DNA of 64,000 bases, from assembly GCA_964630595.1 (NCBI GenBank), contig CAZVVT010000001.1:124001-188000 (forward strand), written 5' to 3'. The position numbers were made by a program, and so were the translations under genes. How positions within the stretch are numbered: position 1 is the first letter of the stretch; the number at the start of each line of letters is the position of its first letter. The notes under the pieces are model-generated. The model was not told the origin of the DNA. It saw nothing but the letters and a program-made list of their open reading frames with translations, and searched no databases. The stretch comes from CAZVVT01 sp964630595 (lineage in GTDB: Bacteria; Chlamydiota; Chlamydiia; Chlamydiales; VFKH01). Shown one piece after another: positions 28,350 to 37,485 of this stretch.

Positions 28350-28950
28350 TCGCCTCATTGCGCTGCACACAGCTCAAGCAGCTTCCGCAATCACGACCCT
28401 CGTAGCAGCTCACGGTATGCTCTAGAACAAATTCGAGGATGCCTAACTCTTGCGCTTTTTCCAGCACCTGCGTTTTTGTGCAGTGAACAAGCGGCGTCCA
28501 AATGCGAAAACTTGAGTTGGCCAAGTCATGGCACAGGATCTCTTCAACCCGGTCCATATACTCACGCGAACAGTCGCGGTAGCCGGAGCTTTGTCCCTCA
28601 ATGGCAAGGATGCCCATACCGACAGTAGAGGCCCCCAAAGAGGCGCCAACGAGCGCTGCATGCCAGGCCATCAAGCCATTGCGTCCCGTCACAAGTGTCT
28701 TACCTGCTAGAGGAATATTCTCATTCACCAACGCACAGTCGCTCAGATAGCGAAAGATCGGTAGAGAGACTATTTCGCGCTGCACACCAAAAATCGCAGC
28801 AATTTTCTGCGCTGCATCCAGTTCTGTATGATGGCGCTGGCCATAATCAAATCCAAGGCTCAGCACATTCTCAGAGCCATACTGGTCGATGGCCAACTTC
28901 AGAGTAACTGTAGAATCAATGCCGCCGGAGTGGCAGATAATCGCTTTCAA
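28330..28950 (-). CDS. queC: 7-cyano-7-deazaguanine synthase QueC
   Basis: 206 residues. The PP-loop ATPase motif is SGGIDST (8-14) and the C-terminal zinc site is the Cys cluster CYEGRDCGSCLSC. QueC makes preQ0 from 7-carboxy-7-deazaguanine with ammonia and ATP, in the queuosine pathway. The start is TTG at 28950, in a TTGA overlap with the preceding gene; no in-frame ATG fits before the PP-loop. No queD, queE or queF is in the window. Confidence 0.92.
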   Translation of the reverse strand: MKAIICHSGGIDSTVTLKLAIDQYGSENVLSLGFDYGQRHHTELDAAQKIAAIFGVQREIVSLPIFRYLSDCALVNENIPLAGKTLVTGRNGLMAWHAALVGASLGASTVGMGILAIEGQSSGYRDCSREYMDRVEEILCHDLANSSFRIWTPLVHCTKTQVLEKAQELGILEFVLEHTVSCYEGRDCGSCLSCVQRNEAITAISR

Positions 28951-29369
28951 AACTGACCGTTTTTCGGAAAAAGACTCTTACAAATGCCGTGAATGGTACG
29001 AACTTTTATATTCAAAACATCCAACTGACGTACACTTGCTTTAGGAATTTTCTTTTCGCGCAGAAAATCTACCGCTTTCACAATTTCTGTTGCCGCTGCT
29101 TCTGTCAAAGTTTCGGGTCTACCCTCATCCCGTATCCTCTTGAGAGCCGTTTCTACAACATCAAAAATGATGACCGGATCTGTTGTGTAGCTCGATACCC
29201 CAATGGAAAAAAAGAGGTTGGCAAAAGCCCGCTGCAGCCAGTTGCATGACTTGATCACAAAGCTGCCATCTCTCTGATAACAGAGAAACTTGCCTTTACC
29301 CTCGGGGGTACGCTCCATGCCATTAAAGGCATGTATAATGTCACTGAAAGGGGTGGGATCAATAGCCAT
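28947..29369 (-). CDS. hypothetical protein in the accA/queC operon
   Basis: 140 residues, no signal peptide or membrane helix, with a mixed alpha/beta pattern (DPVIIFDVVETALKRI, EIVKAVDFLREKKI). I do not recognise the family. It lies 6 bases after the ABC transporter gene and overlaps queC by 4, so it belongs to the same transcript. Confidence 0.55.
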   Translation of the reverse strand: MAIDPTPFSDIIHAFNGMERTPEGKGKFLCYQRDGSFVIKSCNWLQRAFANLFFSIGVSSYTTDPVIIFDVVETALKRIRDEGRPETLTEAAATEIVKAVDFLREKKIPKASVRQLDVLNIKVRTIHGICKSLFPKNGQF

Positions 29370-29375
29370 AAAATC

Positions 29376-31286
29376 TTATATATCACCCATCGGCAATCTC
29401 ATCATCTCCCACATGGTGCGGAAGCCAGGGCAGGTGGCAAGAAGGTGGTCGCGGTCGCCATCGGCAATCTTCTGGCCTCGTTCGAGATAGATGATGCGGT
29501 CGGCATCTTCGATTGTGCTAAGCCTATGGGCAATGACCACTTGTGTCATGCCAATGCGCTTCATTTCGCTCATGGCGTCCTTGATGCGGCCCTCCGAGAT
29601 GGCGTCGAGGGAGGAGGTGGCTTCGTCAAGAACGAGGAGCTGGGCATGTTTGAGAAGGGCGCGGGCGATGGCAAGGCGCTGCTGCTGACCGCCGGAGAGG
29701 TTTTTGCCCATTTCAGCCAGCTGAGTCTCATAGCGCAAAGGGAGGCGGTCGATGAACTCCTCGGCGCAGGCAAGACGGGCGGCATGGGCGATCTGTTCGT
29801 CCGTGTACTCGCCGCCAAAGGCGATGTTTTCGCGAATCGTGTCGAGGAAGAGAAAGGGCTTTTGGGGCACAAAGGCCATCGCTTGGCGCAGCGACTTTTG
29901 CGTATAAGCGCGCAGCGGTTTGTCGTTGATCAAGATCTGTCCTTTTTGTACTTCCCATAGGCGCGGGATGAGCAGCGCCAGCGTCGACTTTCCCGAACCT
30001 GTAGGACCGACGATGGCAAACTTTTGCCCCTTTTCAACGCGGAAAGAGACCCCTTTTAAGATCCACTCTTGCTCGTACTTAAACCAGACATCGCGAAACT
30101 CCAGCGATGTAAAGGGCTCTGTAAAAGCGACGGCATCGGGGCTATCCTGAATTTCCGGCTTGAGGTTGAGTACCTCATACATGCGCTCGGCAGCCACAAT
30201 ACCGCGCTGAATCGTGGCGTTCTCTTCGCCAAATTTTTTGATGGGCTCGTAAAAGAGAAAGAGCAGCGCTGCGAAAACAAGAAGATTGGGCAGTGTCATG
30301 CCCAGCACACCAACGCCGTAGAGAATAATGGCTACCAGGAAAAGGCATCCTACCAAGTGCAAAATGGGGCGCGCCAAGCTGCTGTAGAGATTGCTCTTTT
30401 CATCAAGTGAAGCGAGACGATCATTCTGCTCTTTGTATTTGCGCAGAGAAAGCGCCTCCGTAGCAAAAATCTTGACGGTTTGGATTCCTCCCAAAAAGTC
30501 CAACAAAACCGAGGTAAACCCCTCTTGGTTCTTCTGGATCATTTTGGAGATCTTCTTGATGCGGCGCGCCATGATCACAATCGGAATACCGATGATGGGC
30601 AGGCCGAAGAAGACGATCAACGAGAGCTGCCACGAAAAGGCAACACAGAGCAAAAAGGTCGAGATCGCCGTAAAGGGCGATTTGAGGTAATTCGTGAACC
30701 CGCTATTGATCGCCGCCGCCATAAGAGAGGCATCGGCACCAATGCGGGAAGCCAGCGAGCCCATATTGTACTGCTGGTAAAAACTCATGGGCAGCGTTTG
30801 GATATGCTCGAAATATTCTTGGCGCAAGTCACGACTGACGCGAATCGCCAAAATGGGAGAAAAGTAGCGGTTACCAAAAATTACCACCGCTTTAAAGATG
30901 GCAACGAAGGTCAAAATAATGATGAGCGTAAGATATGAGCCATCGAGATTGAATAAGCTGCCCACCCAGCGCATCAACCGATCCAGCGGATTGGGATCTT
31001 TTTGTTTGGCCAAATAGTCGTTGGCCGCTTGCTTGGAGATGCCCCCTGTACCCTGTGTGTCGATCTGTGGCCACTTCTGCTGCACATCTTGCAGCGTCAC
31101 CACATCCAGGCTCTTGCCCTCTTTCGAGAAGAGGGTAAAAAAATCGACGGAGGACTTGGTCACCACTCCTAAAGCCAACATCTCCAACTGCGTGGAAACG
31201 GGCTCGGCAATCATGAAAATCAGCGTTGCTAGGACGAGCAGAAAGTGGCGTTTGCTCTGCAGCGCGAGTTTCAGAATGAGTTTCAT
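29376..31286 (-). CDS. MsbA-like ABC exporter
   Basis: 636 residues: six membrane helices and one nucleotide-binding domain, so a homodimeric half-exporter. Walker A is GPTGSGKST (about 427-435), the signature is LSGGQQQRLA, Walker B LLVLDEATSS, and an H-loop lies in VIAHRLST. An unusually long loop of about 75 residues (40-118) separates the first two helices. Chlamydia keeps an msbA-type gene (CT264) next to accA, so lipid A or lipid export is the best guess. ATGA overlap with accA. Confidence 0.85.
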   Translation of the reverse strand: MKLILKLALQSKRHFLLVLATLIFMIAEPVSTQLEMLALGVVTKSSVDFFTLFSKEGKSLDVVTLQDVQQKWPQIDTQGTGGISKQAANDYLAKQKDPNPLDRLMRWVGSLFNLDGSYLTLIIILTFVAIFKAVVIFGNRYFSPILAIRVSRDLRQEYFEHIQTLPMSFYQQYNMGSLASRIGADASLMAAAINSGFTNYLKSPFTAISTFLLCVAFSWQLSLIVFFGLPIIGIPIVIMARRIKKISKMIQKNQEGFTSVLLDFLGGIQTVKIFATEALSLRKYKEQNDRLASLDEKSNLYSSLARPILHLVGCLFLVAIILYGVGVLGMTLPNLLVFAALLFLFYEPIKKFGEENATIQRGIVAAERMYEVLNLKPEIQDSPDAVAFTEPFTSLEFRDVWFKYEQEWILKGVSFRVEKGQKFAIVGPTGSGKSTLALLIPRLWEVQKGQILINDKPLRAYTQKSLRQAMAFVPQKPFLFLDTIRENIAFGGEYTDEQIAHAARLACAEEFIDRLPLRYETQLAEMGKNLSGGQQQRLAIARALLKHAQLLVLDEATSSLDAISEGRIKDAMSEMKRIGMTQVVIAHRLSTIEDADRIIYLERGQKIADGDRDHLLATCPGFRTMWEMMRLPMGDI

Positions 31287-32086
31287 GACGCTGTGCGCCC
31301 CAAGCGGCGGTATTTCCGGTAGCGATTTTCCAAAAGCTGTGCAGAAGGCACGGCTCGCAGACGAGCCAGCTGCTCTAGAAGAAAAGTTTTGACCCCGGTG
31401 AAGACCACCTGAGGATCAAGATGGGCGCCCCCTTCCGGCTCAGCGATCACCTCATCAATGATCCCCAGCTCTTTCACATCGCGCGCCGTGAGCTTTAAAA
31501 CTGCCGCCGCCTCTTTTGCTTTGGTGGCATCTTTAAAGAGAATCGAGGCGCACCCTTCCGGACTGATGACGGAGTAGTAGGCGTTTTCCAACATGCCAAT
31601 GACATCGCCCATGGCAATCGCCAGCGCGCCGCCAGAAGCAGCTTCACCGATGATCATCACAATGAAAGGCGTTTTGAGTACGGACATCTCGCGCAGGTTT
31701 TCGGCAATCGCCCAGCCCTGCCCACGCTCTTCCGCTGTCAAGCCGGGAAAGGCACCAGGAGTGTCGACAAAAGAGATCACGGGAAGGCCAAACTTTTCTG
31801 CCAGCTTCATCAGACGCAGTGCTTTGCGGAAGCCCTCGGGATGCGCCATGCCGAAGTTGCGCTTCATGCGGCTTTCCGTATCAGAGCCCTTTTCTTGGCC
31901 AATCACCACGCAGCGAATGCCGTTTAGGGTTGCCAGCCCACCCACCAAGGCGCGATCATCTGCATAGTTGCGGTCTCCGTAGAGCTCAACAAAATCGGTA
32001 AAGAGAGCCTTGATATAGTCGAGGCTATGGGGCCGTGCAGCATGTCGACAAATCGTTACCCGTTGCCAGGGAGTTATCACAGTCAT
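31283..32086 (-). CDS. accA: acetyl-CoA carboxylase carboxyltransferase alpha subunit, short form
   Basis: 267 residues from the ATG at 32086, which has AAGG 7 bases upstream and lies 16 bases after the previous stop. Transfers carboxyl from biotin to acetyl-CoA with AccD in the first step of fatty acid synthesis. Core motifs are intact (GFRKALRLMKLAEKFGLP, DTPGAFPG, GEAASGGALAI, SVISPEGCASILFKD). The usual N-terminal helical region of about 55 residues before TPWQRV is missing; an upstream ATG at 32143 adds only 19 unrelated residues. Confidence 0.9.
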   Translation of the reverse strand: MTVITPWQRVTICRHAARPHSLDYIKALFTDFVELYGDRNYADDRALVGGLATLNGIRCVVIGQEKGSDTESRMKRNFGMAHPEGFRKALRLMKLAEKFGLPVISFVDTPGAFPGLTAEERGQGWAIAENLREMSVLKTPFIVMIIGEAASGGALAIAMGDVIGMLENAYYSVISPEGCASILFKDATKAKEAAAVLKLTARDVKELGIIDEVIAEPEGGAHLDPQVVFTGVKTFLLEQLARLRAVPSAQLLENRYRKYRRLGRTAS

Positions 32087-32102
32087 GAACGCCTTGTAGT
32101 GG

Positions 32103-33020
32103 TTACTTACCAGGCAGGTGGGCTTGGTTATAGTGAGGGACAATTTCCACTGTGGTCGGTTTCGTGATCACAATGGCAAAAAGCTCTTCCATATCGTCCG
32201 TTGCCAGGCGGATACAGCCATCACTGGCCCAGGTGCCAGTACATGACTTATCCTCAACAAGTTTACCCGTTTTAGAGTCGACTGTCCAGGGTGATCCATG
32301 GATGCCCAACCCCTTGGCAGGGGCCGTGCACTCCCCAATTTCCTTCTCAAAAGGGATCCAGCGGGTGCCGAAAACCCGAATCATTTCTGTATTCTCATGC
32401 TGGAAATAACCCTTGTCGCCCGGTCCATAGATCGCCACACGATCCCCCAGCTTATAGCGACCGGCGGGGGTTAAAGAGCCGGATTTGCTCTCTTTCGAGA
32501 TCCTTCCCAGCACCACAGAATAGGTCTTTAAGTGCGTACGTTCTTGAGTACGAGCATCATACGCATACATCAGCATCTTGCACTGGCTCAAGTCAACAAC
32601 GAGGTAGAACTCGACGTTGTGTTCTTTTTTAAAGACGTTGAAGCGGTCGCCCTCTTTCACAGCCTGGTTGACGTAGTCGCGTTTGCGGTTCAGGCTACGG
32701 GCGATGAAGTGCCTTGAGGTAGCAAAGTGGCTGGAGTAGTCAGAGACCCAAGCGGGCTTACCCGGCAGCCAACTAGCATGCGCGGTATAGGTGATGGTTT
32801 CTACAAAGGGCAGTTTTTTTCCGCAGGTTGAAAAAAGCTCATCGATACGATCGGCTTGAGGGACAGTAGAACTTTTTTGAAGAGGTGAAGAAGCTGTGCT
32901 TTTTACCGATTGACCGGAGGGAGTCTGAGGCAGACTCTCTTGCTTCTTCCGCCAGGCTAAACCACCCAGTACTGCAAAGAGGCAAAGTGCAAGAAGGGCA
33001 AATAGACGTAGACCTTTCAC
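32103..33020 (-). CDS. L,D-transpeptidase (YkuD domain)
   Basis: 305 residues with an N-terminal anchor (LFALLALCLFAVLGGLA). The YkuD active site is complete: His241 in GIHGSP and Cys269 in SDGCIRL. Such enzymes make 3-3 peptidoglycan crosslinks or attach lipoproteins, relevant because chlamydiae have little or no wall except at division. Starts with GTG at 33020 in a GTGA overlap with the IHF gene. Corresponds in position to CT266. Confidence 0.85.
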   Translation of the reverse strand: MKGLRLFALLALCLFAVLGGLAWRKKQESLPQTPSGQSVKSTASSPLQKSSTVPQADRIDELFSTCGKKLPFVETITYTAHASWLPGKPAWVSDYSSHFATSRHFIARSLNRKRDYVNQAVKEGDRFNVFKKEHNVEFYLVVDLSQCKMLMYAYDARTQERTHLKTYSVVLGRISKESKSGSLTPAGRYKLGDRVAIYGPGDKGYFQHENTEMIRVFGTRWIPFEKEIGECTAPAKGLGIHGSPWTVDSKTGKLVEDKSCTGTWASDGCIRLATDDMEELFAIVITKPTTVEIVPHYNQAHLPGK

Positions 33021-33316
33021 GAACCTTTGGGTGTTTCAATCGTATAGCGCATTTTCTTTCCGGGCGTGAACTTCACAACAGTGCGCTCCGGAATCACAAT
33101 AGGTACTTGAGCGTTGCGCGGGTTGCGCCCAATTTTTGATTTTCTCACAACGACTTCAAAAACGCCAAAATCACGGAACTCCAGTCGATCACCTTTGATC
33201 AAACTGTCCGTCATCTTATCGAGAAAAGCCTGGATGACTTGTCGCACTGTATTAGGGTGAAGATTCGTCTCCTGCGCAATCGTGGAGATGAACTTCTTCT
33301 TGGTCATCGTAGCCAT
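33017..33316 (-). CDS. HU/IHF-family DNA-binding protein
   Basis: 99 residues. The DNA-binding arm is IGRNPRNAQVPIVIPERTVVKFTPGKKM, with the Arg-Asn-Pro tip of the family. It bends DNA and shapes the nucleoid. AAGGAG lies 8 bases before the ATG (Met4 at 33307 is an alternative). Chlamydia calls the equivalent gene himD/ihfA (CT267). It heads the overlapping operon towards queC. Confidence 0.93.
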   Translation of the reverse strand: MATMTKKKFISTIAQETNLHPNTVRQVIQAFLDKMTDSLIKGDRLEFRDFGVFEVVVRKSKIGRNPRNAQVPIVIPERTVVKFTPGKKMRYTIETPKGS

Positions 33317-33373
33317 GCCTAACTCCTTAACATGATGTACTTTGGCAATTTAAGTGTTCCGGGCCATTTTGAT

Positions 33374-34618
33374 TCAAGACCTTTCCACTAAACGCCTTGT
33401 TTTTTTGCCCACCGAGAGAAGCAAAAACTGACCATAAAGAAGGTCATTCTCCTCTATAACTTGGGTTAAAGAGGCCACTTTTTGACCATTCAAAGAAATC
33501 CCGCCATTTTGGATCAAACGGCGTGCTTCGCTCTTACTGGGCACAAGTCCAGCCATTGCCAACAGATCCACAATGGAAAGCCCGACCAGATCGGCTACGA
33601 CGTAACTACCCGCCTCTTTTTTGAGCACAAGAAGCGCCGATTCGCTCAAATCGGCCTCTTTTCCCGGCGCGAACTGCTTCGTTAATGAGAGCGCTTTTGT
33701 CACACCCTCGTCTCCATGCACAATGCGTGTGACCTCTTCGGCAAGTTTCGATTGTGCGCTGTTGGGTACGTAGGAGGGCTCTTTCATCGCCTTCTCCCAC
33801 CCTTTAATTTCGCTCATCTCCATGAAGGTGAGCAATCGCATCATCCGCCCAATATCGGCATCGGGCGTGGAAAAAATGTACTGATAGAAATCATATACTG
33901 ACGTTTTTTCTTCGCTCAACCAAACCGAGACTCCCTCGCTCTTGCCAAACTTTTTCCCATCGCTGCGCACTAAGAGAGGGAAGGTGATACCGTAGGCGTG
34001 CTTGCCGCGCACCTTGCGAATGAGATCGGTGCCCGCCGTGATGTTGCCCCACTGATCGCTGCCACCGGCTTGAATCGTCACTGCGTGATGATCGAACAAA
34101 TGGAGGAAGTCATAGCCTTGTAGCGTCTGGTAACTGAATTCGGTAAAGCTGATCCCCTCTTCCGACTCCAGGCGCTGCCGCACCGTCTCTTTTGTCAACA
34201 TCGGCCCCACACGGAAGTGTTTGCCCACATCGCGCAAGAAATCGATCAGAGAAAACTTTCCAAGCCAGTCGGCATTGTTCATCAAGGGAATGCGCTCCTG
34301 CAGAATCCTCTGCAGCACTTTCTGAATGCCTTTGCTGTTGGTCTCGATCTGCCACGGATCGAGCAAAGATCTCTCGGCAGTGCCGCGCGGATCTCCGACC
34401 ATCGCTGTTGCACCACCGACTAAAGCAATGGGATGGTGGCCTGAGCGCAAGAACCAAAAGAGGCCCATGAGGGGAATGAAGTTGCCCAAATGGAGGGAAT
34501 CGGAGGTGGGATCAAATCCGATATAAATTTTTTGAGGATGCAGCAAATGTTTGTGCAATTCCTCTTCATGGGTCATCTGTGCGATGAACCCTCTTTCCTT
34601 CAATACTGCTAGTACCAT
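33374..34618 (-). CDS. tyrS: tyrosyl-tRNA synthetase
   Basis: 414 residues, class I aminoacyl-tRNA synthetase. HIGH-type motif HLGN at 43-46, KMSKS-type motif KFGKS near 230, tyrosine-binding YQTLQGYDF and a C-terminal S4-like RNA-binding domain (KSEARRLIQNGGISLNGQKV). Divergent from yidC across 32 bases. Confidence 0.97.
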   Translation of the reverse strand: MVLAVLKERGFIAQMTHEEELHKHLLHPQKIYIGFDPTSDSLHLGNFIPLMGLFWFLRSGHHPIALVGGATAMVGDPRGTAERSLLDPWQIETNSKGIQKVLQRILQERIPLMNNADWLGKFSLIDFLRDVGKHFRVGPMLTKETVRQRLESEEGISFTEFSYQTLQGYDFLHLFDHHAVTIQAGGSDQWGNITAGTDLIRKVRGKHAYGITFPLLVRSDGKKFGKSEGVSVWLSEEKTSVYDFYQYIFSTPDADIGRMMRLLTFMEMSEIKGWEKAMKEPSYVPNSAQSKLAEEVTRIVHGDEGVTKALSLTKQFAPGKEADLSESALLVLKKEAGSYVVADLVGLSIVDLLAMAGLVPSKSEARRLIQNGGISLNGQKVASLTQVIEENDLLYGQFLLLSVGKKTRRLVERS

Positions 34619-34650
34619 TTGTGGCCGAGATGATAGAGTAGACGCCGATT

Positions 34651-36405
34651 ATGGACAAAAGAACTCTTATTTTCCTCCTCTTAGTGGGCGGCACCTTTTT
34701 GGGCATCCAAACCTACTTCTCCCCCCCCGCTAAACCAGTAGCTCCTCCACCTCCGAAGGCTATCGAGCAAAAGGCGGTCAAGAACGAGACTCTCTACGTC
34801 CTGGAAAACGAATACCAACAGCTGGTCTTTTCCTCCGTGGGCGGAGCGATTAAAGAGGTCAACCTTCCCTTTAACGACCTCGTGCGCCCCATTGAGTTTG
34901 ATACGGAGATGCCCGCTTATAACGCCCAGTTCCCTTCTGCTCCTGCGCAGAACATGCAGCCGAAACAAGGCGGCTACTATCCCCTGCTGCGCCGCGACCT
35001 GAAAGGCAAGCCGGCCATCGACGTGGCCCCGCGCTTCTACCTCGGCAACACCGTTTCCGATTTTCCTGAGCTAGCCAAACTCACCTACACTGTTCAAGAG
35101 ATCGATGCCAAGCACATCGTTCTCACAGCCGATCAAGGCATCCGCAAAATTCGCAAGAGCTACTCTTTTGCCAGTGACGCTCAAGGAACGCTGCCCTACG
35201 TAATCGACATGTCTGTCGAAGTCGAGGGAGAAGCGTATGGTCTCACATTGACCTCCGGCGTACCCGATATCGAGATCGTCTCCTCTTCTCCCTCTCCCAT
35301 CTTAAAATATCGTTTGGAGCGCGCAGGCAAATCGGAGGTTGAGAAGATCGATCTGCCAAAAGAACGCGAAGAGATCGCCGTTTCTTCTCTCTACCCCAAT
35401 TGGCTTTCCAACTCCAACGGCTACTTTGGCATCATCATCGAGCCCACTTCGGAGATTGCGGCCGGCTATAAAGCGGAATACGCTGCGGGCAGTGCCGCCC
35501 CCTCGCGCCTGGCAGACATCGATGCCGCCTACAATCGCTATCCTGTCGCAGACTATCCGGGATACCAGCTATTGCTGCCTTTGAAGAATGGCGAGGGCAC
35601 ATCGAAGTACCGCATCTTTGCCGGTCCCTACCAAGACACTCTGCTCAAGAGCATCGACAAGCGTCTGGAAAATTCCGACTTTGCCGCCTCACAGACCTTC
35701 TTGGGCTGGTTCTCTTTCATTTCGCGTCCCTTCGCCGGCATCTTGCAGATCCTGCTCGACTTCTTCTATATGGTGACCCACTCCTGGGGCTTTTCCATCA
35801 TTTTGTTGACGGTGGCGCTGCGCATCATGTTGTGGCCGCTCAACAACTGGTCCTTCAAGTCGATGAAGCGCATGCAGCAGCTCACACCTCGTCTGCAACA
35901 GATCCAAGAGCGCTATAAGAAGGATCCCAAGAAGATCCAGATGGAGACGATGAATCTCTACCGCGAAGAGAAGGTCAACCCCTTCTCCGGTTGCTTGCCT
36001 ATGCTGATTCAGCTGCCCTTCTTGATCGGAATGTTTGATTTGCTCAAGAGTGCATTTGATCTGCGCGGTGCGCCTTTCATCCCCGGATGGATCGATAACC
36101 TCACAGCGCCCGATGTTCTCTTCTCCTGGAGCTATCCTCTGCCGCTGATCGGCACGCAGTTTCACCTACTGCCCTTCATCTTGGGGGCGGCGATGTTCCT
36201 GCAGCAACGCATCAGCAGCACAGGTCCGAAGAATGTCAACGAGATGACGGACTCACAGCGTCAGCAGCGCATGATGGGCAACATCATGACGATTGTCTTC
36301 ACTGTGATGTTTTACAACTTCCCTTCCGGATTGAACATCTACTGGCTCTCCTCGATGCTTCTGGGAGCTGCACAGCAGTGGTGGGTGACAAAAAAGACTA
36401 AATAA
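34651..36405 (+). CDS. yidC: membrane protein insertase YidC
   Basis: 584 residues: N-terminal anchor (LIFLLLVGGTFLGIQTYF), a large periplasmic beta-sandwich domain (about 45-350) and the conserved five-helix Oxa1 core from about 355 (WGFSIILLTVALRIMLWPL, the cytoplasmic hairpin MKRMQQLTPRLQQIQERYKKDPKK, CLPMLIQLPFLIGMFDLL). Inserts inner-membrane proteins with or without SecYEG. Normal length for a Gram-negative YidC. Confidence 0.97.
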   Translation: MDKRTLIFLLLVGGTFLGIQTYFSPPAKPVAPPPPKAIEQKAVKNETLYVLENEYQQLVFSSVGGAIKEVNLPFNDLVRPIEFDTEMPAYNAQFPSAPAQNMQPKQGGYYPLLRRDLKGKPAIDVAPRFYLGNTVSDFPELAKLTYTVQEIDAKHIVLTADQGIRKIRKSYSFASDAQGTLPYVIDMSVEVEGEAYGLTLTSGVPDIEIVSSSPSPILKYRLERAGKSEVEKIDLPKEREEIAVSSLYPNWLSNSNGYFGIIIEPTSEIAAGYKAEYAAGSAAPSRLADIDAAYNRYPVADYPGYQLLLPLKNGEGTSKYRIFAGPYQDTLLKSIDKRLENSDFAASQTFLGWFSFISRPFAGILQILLDFFYMVTHSWGFSIILLTVALRIMLWPLNNWSFKSMKRMQQLTPRLQQIQERYKKDPKKIQMETMNLYREEKVNPFSGCLPMLIQLPFLIGMFDLLKSAFDLRGAPFIPGWIDNLTAPDVLFSWSYPLPLIGTQFHLLPFILGAAMFLQQRISSTGPKNVNEMTDSQRQQRMMGNIMTIVFTVMFYNFPSGLNIYWLSSMLLGAAQQWWVTKKTK

Positions 36406-36410
36406 CTTGA

Positions 36411-36492
36411 GTTTCGGTGGCGTAGCCATGCACCGTTCAGAAGCTGATTTAGAACCGACATAACCCGCCCCACCAGCAACAAAAATTCTCAT
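36411..36492 (-). pseudogene. gene debris: epimerase-like start and plsX-like end
   Basis: On the minus strand, an ATG at 36492 begins MRIFVAGGAGYVGSK, the N-terminal NAD-binding signature (GxxGxxG) of extended SDR sugar epimerases, but similarity ends after 15 codons. Beside it, 36411-36433 matches 22 of 23 bases of the 3' coding end of plsX (38298-38320). There is no complete gene; these look like remnants joined by deletion. Confidence 0.4.
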
Positions 36493-36568
36493 AAGGCAGC
36501 GATCCCATCCCTCTAAGAGTTTTTGAGCAACCGCTTTTCGCATTAACGATTTCTTAACATTTCTAGGG

Positions 36569-36574
36569 TATAAT
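36569..36574 (+). promoter_or_regulatory. perfect -10 box (TATAAT)
   Basis: TATAAT 8 bases before the first ATG (36583) of the next frame. Transcription would start near 36581, too close for that ATG, so the second ATG (36595) is preferred. The -35 region is weak. Confidence 0.45.
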
Positions 36575-36594
36575 GGACTCTTATGAAAGTGGAA

Positions 36595-37485
36595 ATGTCT
36601 TTTCTTGCAGCGCCGGGATTCTTTCCCATAATTGTTGTGCAGCACCAAGGGCTTGCTGAGCACGAATATGCGTGGATTCATAAAAGCGCATGGAAGGGAG
36701 AAAGCATACAACTGTCTACCGTGCAGAAGATCATTTTTTTTGTGTTGCGGTTCGGTGGAGTAGATTTCTGGTTTGTTCTGTTGACGGCGATTCCCCTGAA
36801 GCTGGCAGGCAAGCCGATTCGATGTTTGTCTACAATGGTGATCAAATGGCTCGCCTCCTCCGATATCGCGCGGGCTCAAACGCGTTTGCTGCAGCTTGAA
36901 TCTCGGTTGCATGTCTTGCAGCAAATCGAGAAGCATCAGGAGAATGCGATCGATTTTTTGGATGAGGCGCAGAAGTTTGAGGCGGCAGAAGCGCTATGGG
37001 AAATGGATCTCGCCCGCCAGCTGAGTGATCTTCTGCTTGCTCAATTGGATAATATCCAGGAAACTGACGTCGAAAAAAAGTGGGATCAGCGCACTATAGA
37101 CAAGAACAGCCGTTTGAGAACTCGCTATAAGTCCGCTCTAGAGGGCCTTGATGTCCAGCGTTTTATGCGACAACAAGAGATAGATCTTTCTTGGGAGTTG
37201 TGTGTGCGATATGGGCAAGCAAGAGCAAAGCTGTTGGGTGAAGAGCATGTAAGAGCGGGAAAAATAAGTCGCCCCCTTTTTGAAAGAGCTCTTGCTTTTA
37301 TAGAAGAAGGTCGCACCATTGTTCGTGAAACTGAGATCTTTGTAAAATCGTTAGCAACCACTCAAGTAGAACTAAAAGAAGAGACAAAGAGGCAGCTGAG
37401 CTTGCTTGAACATCAAATGAGTTGCGCGACGAAAGGTCTTCTTAATGGCACTCTGCACATAGAAGATCTTCGTATGCCGCGCTGA
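36595..37485 (+). CDS. hypothetical helical membrane-associated protein
   Basis: 296 residues from the ATG at 36595 (the ATG at 36583 would leave almost no leader). Residues 40-75 hold one or two hydrophobic segments (IIFFVLRFGGVDFWFVLLTAIPL). The rest is charged helix with coiled-coil character (QLESRLHVLQQIEKHQEN and RTIVRETEIFVKSLATTQVELKEETK). The gene is clearly more AT-rich than yidC. The hydrophobic hairpin plus coiled coil loosely recalls chlamydial inclusion membrane proteins, but I cannot support that assignment. Confidence 0.5.
   Translation: MSFLAAPGFFPIIVVQHQGLAEHEYAWIHKSAWKGESIQLSTVQKIIFFVLRFGGVDFWFVLLTAIPLKLAGKPIRCLSTMVIKWLASSDIARAQTRLLQLESRLHVLQQIEKHQENAIDFLDEAQKFEAAEALWEMDLARQLSDLLLAQLDNIQETDVEKKWDQRTIDKNSRLRTRYKSALEGLDVQRFMRQQEIDLSWELCVRYGQARAKLLGEEHVRAGKISRPLFERALAFIEEGRTIVRETEIFVKSLATTQVELKEETKRQLSLLEHQMSCATKGLLNGTLHIEDLRMPR

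Noticed and set aside
36253..36936. 227-codon minus-strand frame overlapping yidC and the 36.6 kb gene
   Set aside because: Most of it is antisense to yidC. Only the short epimerase-like segment is of interest and is reported as debris.
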